NCBI GenBank assembly: GCA_027627225.1 | Contig: CM051024.1 | Coordinates: 45,555,847 to 45,619,846 of the forward strand | Reading direction: 5' to 3' | From: Congeria kusceri | Taxonomy: Eukaryota; Mollusca; Bivalvia; Myida; Dreissenidae | Length of the DNA: 64,000 nt | Shown here: positions 34,668-46,776 of the stretch, in pieces | Position numbering within the stretch: position 1 is the stretch's first letter | Layout of the letters: every line of letters starts with the position of its first letter | Translations under genes and position numbers: made by a program | Notes under the pieces: generated by a model | What the model was told of the DNA's origin: nothing | Seen by the model: the letters and a program-made list of their open reading frames with translations, nothing else | Database searches by the model: none

Positions 34668-34913
34668 TTAATTAACATTAAATTCTAAAATCATTATCGA
34701 CTGTGAACCACAAATGATAATCTGGTAAACACAAAATACCTGTATTTTTAATTCGAACGTACGAATATATTCAAACCATTTGCTTAACAAATGCCTAAAC
34801 AGACAGTCTTCAATCTTGGTCTGTGCTATAACGAAGCCACATTTACATTTGTTATAAATTCGACGTGATATTTCTGTTTCTACATTCAGCAGATCTGACA
34901 CTTGTGACTCCAT
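34668..34913 (-). CDS. Hypothetical 81-codon ORF, possible first exon
   Basis: The ORF starts MESQVSDLLNVETEISRRIY and then KCKCGFVIAQTKIEDCLF. The start has an acceptable context (CAAAATGG), and a CCAATCA box lies about 40 bp upstream on the same strand. A possible splice donor GTTAAG occurs after FRHL. No family is recognised and no second exon was found. It could equally be a chance frame. Confidence 0.2.
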   Translation of the reverse strand: MESQVSDLLNVETEISRRIYNKCKCGFVIAQTKIEDCLFRHLLSKWFEYIRTFELKIQVFCVYQIIICGSQSIMILEFNVN

Positions 34914-34916
34914 TTT

Positions 34917-35985
34917 GAAATCACCACAAACATATTGGTATCTGATTGGCTGCGTCCCAATATCATGTTTTAGTATACATAGGCTTCACTGCACTAAAGG
35001 TTTTCGCGTGCTAAACATATAACAAAAACAGCTTTTTGTAGAGTTACGTTATATAATATAATATATAAAATTCCTACATTTATATGTTCATTTATAATAA
35101 AAATAACAAAAGAAATAATGTTTGGCTCCACATTTAAAACACCTATTCACAGATACACATTTTGTCACCAAAAATATACGTAGAGTACCGGTATATATAA
35201 AGAGGCAAACTACTAACACACCAGTAGATTGATACAGACATATACAAATAATGTGTCGTTTAATCTTAGAGTTGTGGGTTGGAGCCTTTTAATGCTTTTT
35301 TAACGGATGATAAACGAGTTCATTAATCTAGATACTTTACTCGTAGTACTTAGTTGAAGTAAAAACATTTAAAGACATTTCTAAAAGATACGAAATCTAT
35401 TAATTCATATATGTCTCTATAACATCGTGTCAACGTGTTTTTCATCAGACCTTGTTTTTACGCTTTCAATGTAAATTATTATTAAATGCTACCAGATTGA
35501 AAGTATCCCACAGCCACAGACGGAATTTTGCCCACCAGTTCGATCTTTCATGCTATATTCAATCTGACTAAAGTGCACGTACGATATTCTTAATGCGATG
35601 CGTATTTTAGGATTTGAGTTTAATCAGATCGGTGCTTTATTTTTAAAAAGGGTAAATGTGATCTCGTTGTTCAAGAATATATTATATTTGACAATCTTAA
35701 TGCGTTATTTTTGTGAACGATAATAACACGAGCAAAACATGTCAAACGAGCACTTACCTAAATTGATCTATAGCTCTGATTCCGAGAGTCCTATCGCGTT
35801 TAATGTATGTCGCACAAAAAAGCCCTTTTTATATGTATGTAAATAGATTTTTACGAAAGAATATAGTTATTGGACAACCTCCATATTTATAACATACCGG
35901 GTATGTTACAGATAGAATGACAAAATATCAAAACAACAGAGTTATCTAATATCTGGTTTGCTAATAATGTATTTTGTTACAAAAC
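34917..35985. other. Non-coding AT-rich stretch
   Basis: No coding sequence, RNA gene or repeat recognised. Confidence 0.35.
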
Positions 35986-36009
35986 AATGCCCCAAAATAT
36001 ACATGAACA

Positions 36010-36720
<711 letters not shown>

Positions 36721-36850
36721 GTAGCTTGTTGTTATTGTAATATTAGTTATTGTTGCTGTAATCGTTATTGTCGAAGCAACAGAAGCACTAGAAATGTAGT
36801 ACAATAGTAGCAGTTGTTGTTTTTGTAAAAGCAGCAGCTTACAAACGGAT

Positions 36851-37740
36851 TTTCGGGGCCCACACGTGCCCAATCAGCTGACACAAACTTTATATTTGTA
36901 TGAGGTATACATATTTAAATCGTATGTATTAACAGGAAAAAATGTGCTATGTGAAAATCCACCTGAGACGCCCCCAACTGATCCTTATCGCGTATACCAG
37001 ACATTAGCATTTGGCAACTTGCAGCATGGTGCCTGTCTGATCTGTCCATATGCGCTCAAATTTGAAAAAGCATCTAGCAGAATCAAATCAACATCTATTT
37101 TAAATAACAATTGATTGAAATAGTCATGTTTCCAAGGCAACTGGCGCATAGGGTTAAATTCTTAATTCCTGTGTCTTTAGCTTGGTTCTTTAATTGTCAA
37201 CCGGACATATGTGACCTCGGACATAGCCATTAATTTATGAATACAAGCAGCTATAAGGAGTCCCTTTCATGTTTCAGAAGTTCAATGTGGAAATGCATTT
37301 AATTAATAAAATGGGTAAATACTGCATTAATTGATTAATCCACGTTATATAATGAATGCTGAAATCATCTACCGTATTAATGCGTACATGGACCTATATA
37401 GTTTGTGTACATCCCTGATGCGTATTCTAATCACATTAAACATACCCTCAGTACACATATATGTGATCGGAGCGCATAATCACGTCCCAGACAAAATCCG
37501 TAGCGCCTGATTATTTTTGCATATTCGGACTTACCGGTAATTCCTCCCGAGAATTGCATACCCCGGCTGAATCCCTCTTCCGATAAAATAGTTTGTAGTC
37601 CATAATATTTAAATTATTTATTTTAACTGTTCCTTTAATTAAAAAAGCAGGCAGGGCCGGTCGCAGACCTGGCTTGGCCGGGGTCGCGGGGGGGGGGGGG
37701 GGGGCGGCTGGACTAAGATGATGTAAAATTGGTAGTGACA
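36851..37740. other. Spacer between the two AGT tracts, with a G17 run
   Basis: No gene. A run of 17 G lies at 37688-37704, preceded by GC-rich text (CAGGGCCGG, GGCTTGGCCGGGGTCGC) unlike the AT-rich surroundings. This could form a G-quadruplex in single-stranded form. Confidence 0.5.
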
Positions 37741-37858
37741 GTAATTTTAGCAGCAGTTGCAACAGCAGCAGCAGTTGTTGTAATGGTGGTGGTAGCAACA
37801 GCACAGTAGAAGCAATACCAGCAGCAGTAGTAGCAGTGGTAGCAGTAGTAGTATAGTA

Positions 37859-37891
<33 letters not shown>

Positions 37892-37892
37892 A

Positions 37893-37952
<60 letters not shown>

Positions 37953-38025
37953 AAGTAGTAGTAGTAGTAGTAGTTGTTGTTGTTGTTGTTGTTTTTGTTG
38001 TTGTAAGCAGCAGTAGTAGTTTAGG
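37741..38025 (+). repeat. Second AGT/AGC trinucleotide tract, about 280 bp
   Basis: It starts with mixed AGC/GTT triplets (CAGCAGCAGCAGTTGTTG), becomes pure AGT at 37862-37970, and ends with GTT triplets (37973-38005). Same strand orientation as the 36.0-36.7 kb tract, with about 1 kb between them. The leucine- and threonine-rich frames are artefacts. Confidence 0.9.
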
Positions 38026-39071
38026 TGTAGTATCAAACACCGATTATAAAAAAAATCACACAATTGTAGACCTTGAAAGACCTTGCAAATGAAAAATCTA
38101 CAAGATTGTTTTGGATTCTAGTTTATAATACATTGGGAATGGTCATTTGTGATGGCTTTAACTAGTTTTGTTCGTTGTTTTTTTTTTCATTTTATGTTAA
38201 TAGGACTGTTTCAACCTTCGTATATAAAATTCGACAAAGTACATATGTTGGACCAAATAGAACCCAAGTTATACATGTGTGGTTTATTATACCGTATAAC
38301 AAAATAGGCTATATACCATATACTATATAGCAGGGACCATAATTATGTGGCCATATTTTTGCAAATTTGAAATCACGAGCTTTTCACCCTAAAATGACTT
38401 TCACGTGGATAGTTTCCGTATCTACGGGAGTATTCGTATCAAATACAGTAACATTATTAATAGTAAGTAAGAAAGTAAGTTGTTTATTAAAGTGGCATGT
38501 GTGCACGCATGTAAGGAAATATAAACATTAAAACATTATACATGAATACAAACGGCCAACCGGGCTGTAAGGCGCCTCGTTATCAATACAAACATAAAGT
38601 CGTATAATATTTAAAATTTTAAAATGAGTATATAACAGTGCATTAAATTTATATACATCAATCGAAAGAGTTAACAGTCACGATTGACGAAAAAATTTGC
38701 TTTTATAACAGTTGATGCTTTATGAAAACAAATTGTTTCGTCTTTTGGTGAAGGCTTTTAGAATGTATTTTGCTAATTGCCTCGTGTTGTTGCTCACAAG
38801 AAATGCTATCTTTTAAATGTCAGATAGTTTGACAAAAATATCATTTGTTAGCACATTATCAAAACAGGTGCTTCGTATTTCATTGTATAAAGTATAGGTA
38901 ATATTATATCATTATTGTATCGATACATCTCTGTGTAAACAAAATGTATTGTGGTAGATTTTTTTCCTGAAATCTTTGGGATTAAATCCCATCATCTGCC
39001 TTAAAAATATTAAGAAAACATATATGTTATGAAGTATATGCCATACCTCCACATAAACCAGATAGTTTGAA
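38026..39071. other. Non-coding stretch with a possible LINE 3' end
   Basis: At 38461-38480 there is a short TAAG repeat followed by TTGTTTATTAAAGTGGCATG and, at about 38555-38580, GGCCAACCGGGCTGTAAGGC. On the minus strand this resembles the 3' end style of LINE C (GGCCGGAGGCCTTA before the tail). No coding sequence of a LINE is adjacent, so this would be a severely truncated copy. Confidence 0.3.
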
Positions 39072-39427
39072 TAAGGCCTAAACATAATTATGTTTGTTTC
39101 AGGTTACGTGCTCAAAACAAATTGGTAGGTAGGTAGGTAGGTAGGTAGGTATATATTTTGTTTATTACTCTTGTATTGGTAAATGTTCAGCTTAAAGATT
39201 CTAAAACTAAATAAATATTCAAAACATATCGGTGATATGTTTAAACATTGTTTTGAAGTTGATGCTATCAAAACAAAACACTTATTTATTAAAAACAACA
39301 ACATTTAATTATTGGAAACAGTAAATAAAACAAATATCTGACAAACTATATAAAATGTTTTAGGGTCGGGGACTTTTTAAGGGTAGGTCGGGTAACCTGC
39401 AACACACATAATGTTTTTACGCCTAAG
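39072..39427. mobile_element. GGCGTAAAA MITE, copy 3, with a GGTA microsatellite
   Basis: The ends are TAAGGCCTAAACATAATTA / TGTTTGTTTCAGGTTAC (39072-39107) and GTAACCTGCAACACACATAA / TGTTTTTACGCCTA (39392-39425), which are inverted repeats of one another. A GGTA repeat (about 7 units, 39124-39150) lies just inside the left end. Length is close to copy 1. The only longish ORF lacks a known domain. Confidence 0.6.
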
Positions 39428-40730
39428 TAACTCTCTTAACTACAATAAGGGTGCTTCCGACCGTGTTTAATTAACGACGTCTAAGCCGTGACAAATAGTA
39501 TTCTACCAATTTAAATGTTTCCAGCCACTCAAATACTATGATTGGCCTTGTGTATGCTCGGCAGGGTACCACCCAGCTCCCACATTAAATGTCCGGATAA
39601 AGTGATAGATAAGGCAATATTCGGACATGGCAACCATTAAACTTTAAGGATTACGTTTTGCTGTAATTAAATTTATTAATGGATTTTGGAATATTTCTTT
39701 TTGTTTAACTTTTTGTCTAACTTTCAGATCTCCATGTTGTTATGTACAGTATCTATATATTTAAGATTTCTCTAAAATTGGTATCAATTATTGAATGTGT
39801 ATTATATTAGTAATATTGTATAAAATACACCTAAAGTAAACAATGAAATATTGTTATCATGTATGTTTATGTGTATTAAATATGTATAATTAACGAATTT
39901 TCTGATACAGTAACCCCAAAACCTCAATAATGTAGTCTAGAGTACAAAGAAACATGCCATATGTTTAATGCATTAAATTAGGGTTTCTAAATTAAATAGT
40001 TGATCATTTTAGACTGCATGTCATTGTGTTTATATTTTATTTTCTTGAATAGCAACTAAAGTAGACACTTATTATGTGTAATTAATTGTATTTACCTTAC
40101 TCATCATTACGCAGTGGGACAATAGTTAATTTGTCTTTGTTTAGTAATAATATAATTACAATTACCAAATTATAAGACCATGCTCAAATCAGTACCATAT
40201 TTATATATATCCAAAAAAAATAAATCAAACAATTTATTTATGATCACACAATCTTTGTCAATAACATCACACTAACACCTGAAATTTGTTATTCAATATT
40301 AAACAAAGTGTTGGCCAGTGCTGTTGATCAGGAAGAGGGGTTCAATCTGCATCGTTTGCCGCCTGTTTTCTGCAAACTTCACCGATGTATTGACAGCAAC
40401 CAATTTCTCTGCATGCCCATCGTACAATAAAACCGCTGGATAGATTCTCGGTTTGTCCATCCGTCAGTCTATTCTCCTATTTATCAAAAGCGTGCGTCTG
40501 AATGGTCCCTGGCGAATAATTTCGACATCTTTTATATATAAATAAAATGACACAATATATTAATTATTAAGCAAACTGCATAAATGATAAGCTTTAATGA
40601 TCACCTTTCACTATTTAAACTGCTATCTGTTATGCTAGTGGAAAACATCCTATTATTCTGTGATTGTGAAGAATCAATGTAGTTAAATATGTATTAAGGC
40701 TTATTTATAAATAGGGAAACAATGTTAAGA
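39428..40730. other. AT-rich non-coding stretch
   Basis: No gene, array or inverted-repeat element recognised. Confidence 0.4.
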
Positions 40731-40734
40731 GCCG

Positions 40735-40807
40735 GGCCGGCCAGCTCAGTTGGTAGAGCGCTGGACTACAAATCCGAGGACCGCAGGTTCTATTCCCAGC
40801 CCGGCCA
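40735..40807 (+). tRNA. tRNA-like sequence (pseudo-tRNA or SINE head)
   Basis: The acceptor strands GGCCGGC and CCCGGCC pair at 6 of 7 positions. The D arm is GCTC-AGTTGGTA-GAGC, the anticodon stem CTGGA/TCCGA is partial, and the loop CTACAAA gives anticodon ACA. The T loop TTCTATT departs from TTCGANT, and only the inner two T-stem pairs form. The sequence downstream (CACTGCAGATTGAACAGGGC) is not a terminator, and no poly-T follows at once. It is probably the head of a tRNA-derived SINE or a pseudogene rather than a working tRNA. Confidence 0.45.
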
Positions 40808-40860
40808 CATCACTGCAGATTGAACAGGGCGCCCACTGTCTAAAAATGTGTTCATTATAT

Positions 40861-41408
40861 CGTCCATGAAACTAAAAGTTATAACTTATACACACTTTGT
40901 CTTGAAGGCTTTTGGTTACTCACCAGATTCAGTAACCTTTTCAGTATGTAGGCTTACTTTGTTCTTATGAGCTCTGACATGATTATTCCTTGCCGTTGGG
41001 CACTGACTGATCCACTTTATCACATTTATTTATCAATGCCAATGGTAACTGCTTCAGAACATTATTTCACAGCTTTTAATGACCAAAATTGTGGGCGTAG
41101 TGTGTGGTTAAATAGTCTTCTGGGGTAAGTAGATTAAGATTAACCGAAAAGCACATAGAAAGTGACAAAAATCTACAAGCAGGGATATAATGTTGGGGAT
41201 AGAAACTAGCGATCACCCATGCTAGTCAATTTCAAAAGCTTGTAGTCCTGCCGGTAACGGACCATTCGCTCTGAAAGATGTAGTAGTCACGTGACAAGGC
41301 GCGAAACGGTCGTGTTTATTCAACGGAGGTGAAAATTAATAATTTTGAATTAATACTGCAAAATTTTGAATTATTTTTGTGCAATAAAGCTACTAAACGT
41401 TTCTTTAA
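40861..41408. other. Region upstream of LINE D ORF1
   Basis: The 5' untranslated region of LINE D probably starts between about 41150 and 41260. The sequence GTCACGTGACAAGGCGCGAA (41286-41305), with a CACGTG E-box palindrome, lies about 110 bp before ORF1. No start site or target duplication could be fixed. Confidence 0.35.
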
Positions 41409-41417
41409 GTGACACCT

Positions 41418-42362
41418 ATGGGAAAAAGTAAAAGAAAATATCGAAGTAGTAGTGGTAGTGACATAAACAGTCATAATAATAAACAAACAAAGCAAAGAGG
41501 CCCGTCAGCGGACAATGACGTTTCACTCAGTGATGTGCTAAACAAAGCCAGTGCTGTGCTCTATGGTGTTGATGGTGTTGATGACAATAATACTAGTGTA
41601 TTTGTGGATGATTCTGCGAAACATTTGGATATGGCGGAGTCTGGAGGTGAGCCTACACCTAGAGATATTATGAACTGTTTAAATGCTATCAAATGTAGGT
41701 TAGACAATGTCGAAAAAAAGCTTTCTTTCATTGATAAACTTGAGGAGAGATTAGCTAGTTTTGAGAAAGACATTAAATGCATGTGTTTAGCTCTTGACAC
41801 GCGTATTAAGCGCGTTGAAGAGCAAGTGGATCGGCTCCAGCACGCTACAGAGGGGTCGGATATAGCTGTCGCTCAGGTGACGAGTCGGGTGGAGCACCTG
41901 GAGAAGGAGCGCGACAACTTCCGGGACGACCTGTCGTACCTGAAATCTCAATCGATGAGAAACAACCTCATTTTTACTGGCGTGCCGGAAGTTTCCGGAG
42001 AGACACCGGAAGTCACGGAAAGGAAGCTACGGACGCATCTTCATGAGGCTCTGAGGATCGCCAAGGACGCTGCTGATAGCATGCAGTTTGAAAGGGTGCA
42101 CCGTTCTTCGAGTCAACCTACCCATGGCAAGACCCGATCTATCGTGGCGAAGTTCGCCTTCTTCAAGGACCGCGAGAGTGTACGGCGACAGTGGAAACAC
42201 CTGAATGGTACCAACTTTAACGTTTTCGAACAGTTTCCGCCGGAAGTGGTCGCTAGGCGTAGAAAGCTGGTTCCGAAGATGAAAGAGGCGAAGGGGCAAG
42301 GCAAGAGAGCATGGATAGCCTACGACACCCTCTACATAGACGGCCGTCCAGTCAAGGAATAG
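41418..42362 (+). CDS. LINE D ORF1: coiled-coil RNA-binding protein
   Basis: The 314-codon protein starts at the ATG at 41418 (MGKSKRKYRSSSGSD). A basic, serine-rich N-terminus is followed by a predicted coiled coil at about residues 90-190 (heptad-like LDNVEKKLSFIDKLEERLAS and VEEQVDRLQHATE). The C-terminal module begins at SMRNNLIFTGVPEVSGETPE, the signature of the RNA-recognition domain of L1-type ORF1 proteins, and ends with a basic C-terminal domain (RRRKLVPKMKEAKGQGKRAW). Known role: a trimeric RNA chaperone forming the transposition RNP. Base composition changes sharply: AT-rich up to about 41800, GC-rich from about 41830 to 42360. The frame is intact. Confidence 0.85.
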   Translation: MGKSKRKYRSSSGSDINSHNNKQTKQRGPSADNDVSLSDVLNKASAVLYGVDGVDDNNTSVFVDDSAKHLDMAESGGEPTPRDIMNCLNAIKCRLDNVEKKLSFIDKLEERLASFEKDIKCMCLALDTRIKRVEEQVDRLQHATEGSDIAVAQVTSRVEHLEKERDNFRDDLSYLKSQSMRNNLIFTGVPEVSGETPEVTERKLRTHLHEALRIAKDAADSMQFERVHRSSSQPTHGKTRSIVAKFAFFKDRESVRRQWKHLNGTNFNVFEQFPPEVVARRRKLVPKMKEAKGQGKRAWIAYDTLYIDGRPVKE

Positions 42363-45300
42363 GGGCACGATGGGGGAGAACTCTCGATCTTATCGTGGAA
42401 CGTGAACGGACATACTAAATGTAAGAATGATGACCCTTTATTTGTAAATATTTTGTCAAAATATGATATTTGTTTTTTATTTGAATCCTGGACAAATTCT
42501 TCAAGTAACATTTCTTTAAATGGATACATTTCTCATAATTTTTATAGGAAATTTCAGAACAGAAATGCGCGTAGATGTAGCGGCGGCGTAGTTTTGTATT
42601 ACAAAGAAAATTTAAAAGATGGAATTGAAATTATAAAAAAATTGTCATGATTCAATTATTTGGTTGAAACTAGATCGAACTTTTTTTGGTGTAAATGAAG
42701 ATATTTATCTTTGTGGTTGTTATGTTTGGTGCGAAGATTCACCTGCATACAATATTATTAGTGTTGATTTTTTTGATTTGCTTGAAAATGACATTTCCAT
42801 TTATGATAACCAAGGTCAGGTCTTACTCTGTGGTGATTTTAATAGTAGAATTGGCAGTAAATCTGATTTTGTAACTCATGACATTGTAAATAGATTTACC
42901 CATGATATTGACTATGACCCAGATATATACTTTGTTAGGGCCTCAGTTGATAGATCTCACAATAACCACGGAATCAAACTGCTTGATCTGTGTAAATCCT
43001 CAAATTATCGTGTTGTGAATGGTAGAGTAGGTGATACGAGTAAATTTACATACTTTTCTCATAACGGTTTATCGACAATAGATTATTTGCTTTGTCTCGA
43101 ACGAAGTTTCACACTTATTAAAGATTTTATTATACATGATTTTAACGAGTTCAGTGACCACGCACCTTTATCATTTTCTGTATATTGTAACAATAACATT
43201 GTTGATCCTTTATCGTTTACCGAGACTAAGTTTAAATGGGACGAATCGTTGCGTAACCAGTTTAGATCAGGCATTATTTGTAGCCTACCTTTATTTAACA
43301 GAATTATTGATGATATTGATTGTACAAGCAGTGATTCTCTGAATATTGCATTAAATAAATTCACTGATGTTATTCGCGATGTTGAGGATCCTTTATTTTC
43401 AAAGGAATACTTTATTTCTAACAAACCGAAATTTGAAGAATGTAGCGCAGTTAAGCATGCAGATTGTTTTGATGTTGAATGTAAAATGGCACATGCTCAT
43501 TATGGATCTCTGTTGAATATTTTTAATTGTGATAAGTCGGACAATAATAGAATTCAATTGCTGCATTATAAAAAAGAGTATACAAAATTAATTAATACGA
43601 AGAAAAAGACATATTTGAGAATTAAGGTTAATGAAATCGAAGGATTAAAAAATCATAGACCCAGAGATTTTTGGAAATATTTTAAATCAAATACTAAAAC
43701 AAAAATTGATAATATTTCATTAGAAGACTTTAGCAATATTTTCTCTAATATAAGTAGTGGTTTGTTTCATTGTGTAAACGATGATGCCGAAACTTTTTGT
43801 TCAACACATAATTTTGATTTACCGAATTCACGTTTCCCTGAATTAGATCAGCCTTTTACCGTTGACGAAATAAAAGCTTCAGTTAAACTGCTAAAGCGTA
43901 ATAAAGCCCATGGAAGTGACTGTATTTTGAACGAATATTTAATTGAATGTATTGATATTTTAGCTTTGCATATATGCGACTTGTTTAATGCGGTATTGAA
44001 CTCTGGTCATTATCCTGAGAAATGGACGGAAGGTATTATAATCCCATTACATAAGAAAGGCGATACTACAAATGTTAATAATTATAGAGGAATTACCCTA
44101 CTTAGTTGTTTATCTAAGCTATTTACTTCAGTTATTAATAGTAGATTAGAAACGTTTTGTAATAATTTTAACATCATTTCGGATGCCCAATTCGGATTTA
44201 GAAAAGGGCGCTCAACAATTGACGCAATATACATTCTTATGTCCTTAGTTCAAAAATATGTTAACGAAAATAAAATATTATATGTCATTTACGTTGATAT
44301 GATGAAATGTTTTGATACTGTGTATAGAAATGCATTGTGGCTAAAAATGTTCAAATGTGGCATTGAAGGTAAATTATTAAGAATAATAAAAAATATGTAC
44401 CAAAATGTTAAGTCATGTGTTAAGCATTGTTCATCATATTCAGAATATTTTAATCATGCTGTAGGTCTACGCCAAGGCGAAGTTATGTCCCCATTGTTAT
44501 TTTCTTTATTTATAGAGGATTTAGAACTATTTTTGCAGAATGAAGCTACTTCCGGTTTAAGTATTGATGATATTGTACTGATATTGTTACTATTTGCCGA
44601 CGATGTGGCAATCATAGGTAAATCTCCAGAAGAAGTGCAAAATCATTTAAATCTTTTATCTAATTATTGTAATTGTTGGGGATTAAAGGTAAATATTAAT
44701 AAAACTAAAATAATGGTGTTCCGCAAACGAGGCAGACTATTGCCATCTGAAAAATGGACATATGACGGTCAGCAAATTGAAGTAGTAAACGATTTTAACT
44801 ATTTGGGAACTGTTTTTAATTATACTGGAAATTTTAATTTGAACCAAGAACATGTATGTGGTAAAGCACTAAAAGCAATGAATATTCTATTTAACAAATG
44901 TAAAGAGTTTGACCTTAAGCCCAAAACACAGTGCCAACTGTTCGATGCTTTTGTTGGGTCTATTCTGAATTACGCATGTGAGGTATGGGGTAATACAAAG
45001 TCAAAAGAATTGGAAAGGGTGCACTTAAAGTTCTGTAAACGACTGTTAAAGGTTAAACAAAATGTTTGTAATGCTACAGTCTATGGCGAATTCGGTAGAT
45101 ACCCACTTTTTGTTCATCGATACGTAAGGATTGTTAAATACTGGTTTAAAATTACCCAAATTGAAAATATTATTACAAAATCCATATATTTGCAAGCTTT
45201 ACACGATTGCCACAACGGACGTTCAAACTGGGTTTTAAATCTTAAAAAGCTGTTAGACAATTACGGTTTTTCTTACGTGTTTAATAATCCAAGCTCTGTT

Positions 45301-45792
45301 GATGCTAATACATTTATAACGCACTTTAAAAATGTTGTAATTGATACATATAAACAAGAGTGGTTTAGATCTGTTGTTAATAGTTCTGTTTTAGATATGT
45401 ATCGTGTGTTTAAGCCTATTTTCAATTATGAATACTATTTAGATTTGCTACCTAAAAAACTAAGACATTATGTCACAAAGCTTAGAACTTCGGCTCTGCC
45501 ACTGAGAATTCAAACTGGAAGATATGCTGGTCAGAATATCCCAAGAAACGAACGCTATTGCCTTTGTTGCAATGAATTAGATGTGGAAGATGAGTTTCAC
45601 TTTGTCTGTAAATGTTCTTCATACTCTGTTCTTAGGCGAAACTATTTAAAGCAATGTTATTACAATAGACCTTCTGTTTACAAATTCCACCAATTGTTAA
45701 ATACAACTAATACATGCGAACTTATTAAGTTAGCAAAATTTGTAAAAGAAGCACTAATTATAAGAAATAATTGTCTTAGTGTTGTGACATAA
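42363..45792 (+). pseudogene. LINE D ORF2: endonuclease and reverse transcriptase, one frameshift
   Basis: The endonuclease begins with LSILSWNVNGHTKC in the ORF1 frame and reads to 42650. After one extra A in 42635-42641 the reading moves to frame +1 and stays open to 45792. Visible motifs: HDSIIWLKLDRT, LLCGDFNSRIG (42826-42858), STIDYLLCLERS and FSDHAPLSF (endonuclease); HKKGDTTNVNNYRGITLLSC, AQFGFRKGRST, YVDMMKCFDTVYRNALW, LRQGEVMSPLLFSLFIEDLE and LLFADDVAIIG (RT; FADD at 44592-44603); YCLCCNELDVEDEFHFVCKC (C-terminal zinc-binding tail). All catalytic motifs are intact. No ATG in frame precedes the endonuclease, so initiation is unclear. Confidence 0.85.
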
Positions 45793-46776
45793 CTATAAGT
45801 AGTTATCCTCCATAGAAATTACGAATGTACATTATACTTATTTATATTAAGCTTTTACCAAAACATATATATGTACATGACTGTTAATTTGATTGTATTT
45901 GTTATTATTGTATTCACTATAACGTGACCAAATGTATGTATGTAAAACATTTTAGTGTTTAGACGATGTACACTGTACAAGTCTTAATAAATATTTGTCT
46001 TGTCTTGTCTTGTCTTGATGTTTCGCACTGGGACTCTTTGTGCTGGCACGTTTTGTCCTAATTATTGGGAATAAACATACAATGGGGCCAGTATGTGCAT
46101 CATGCCAAAGGAACATGTTTGTACAACACTGTGCCCACACTCCTATTTGAGAGGTGTTAGTGTGTTATGTATCACTTGTCAAACTGTGAAAGTCGCCCTT
46201 CTTTGTGTTCTTGCCACGTGTTCTGTTTAAATAATCGAGCAGATAATCAGGGGTGCGGAAATCCTATGCCCAACTCGTCCGACACGAGTAATTTTACCAT
46301 CAGACTAGTCAATTTTTCCTGTCAACTTGTCCGCGGACAATTCCAATATCATAACATGATAATAATGTATAAAAGCTCGATAAAAATGTACAAGTTTTTT
46401 CCATGGTGCAAACAAAATCATCACACACTCGAATGTTTTATTCCGGTATGTGGAAATTTGTGACGAATCAAATAGCTGAATTACCTGACCGGCCAAACCA
46501 TTGGGGCCACTAAATAGATTTAAATGGGTCATTGTTAATTAGTGTTATATCTGACTTCTGGCCAAAAAACTATTCGAATCTATAAAAACTTCAAAAATGT
46601 ATGCTCAGTAATCACCAATTACCAATTTATTTAATATTAAAACCAATCACAATGGAGTCTTTTTAAATTTTCTGAACCGTTAGGACTCGGCTGTCAAGGT
46701 CTGGTCCTTCGCACGCATTCGAATTAAGTCATTTGGAAAACCCCGACACGTCTATAGTTCGGGCCTATATTATGAC

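Larger units (their letters stand above)
41409..46017 (+). mobile_element. Nearly intact two-ORF LINE D
   Basis: ORF1 (41418-42362) is followed in the same frame, after a single UAG, by ORF2 (endonuclease, RT, zinc finger) running to 45792. Only one frameshift, in an A7 run at 42635-42641, breaks ORF2. The 3' region of about 225 bp ends in four copies of a TTGTC pentamer (45995-46017), a microsatellite-like tail used by several LINE clades in place of poly-A. Clade placement (Jockey/CR1/L2-like side) is tentative; it has no RNase H, unlike LINEs A and B. By far the best preserved element here, so probably the youngest insertion. Confidence 0.9.

Noticed and set aside
37713..38063. Leucine/threonine-rich ORFs in the second AGT tract
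   Set aside because: Same triplet-repeat artefact.
40735..40807. A functional tRNA-Cys (anticodon ACA)
   Set aside because: T stem and T loop are defective, ACA is not the usual cysteine anticodon, and no poly-T terminator follows.
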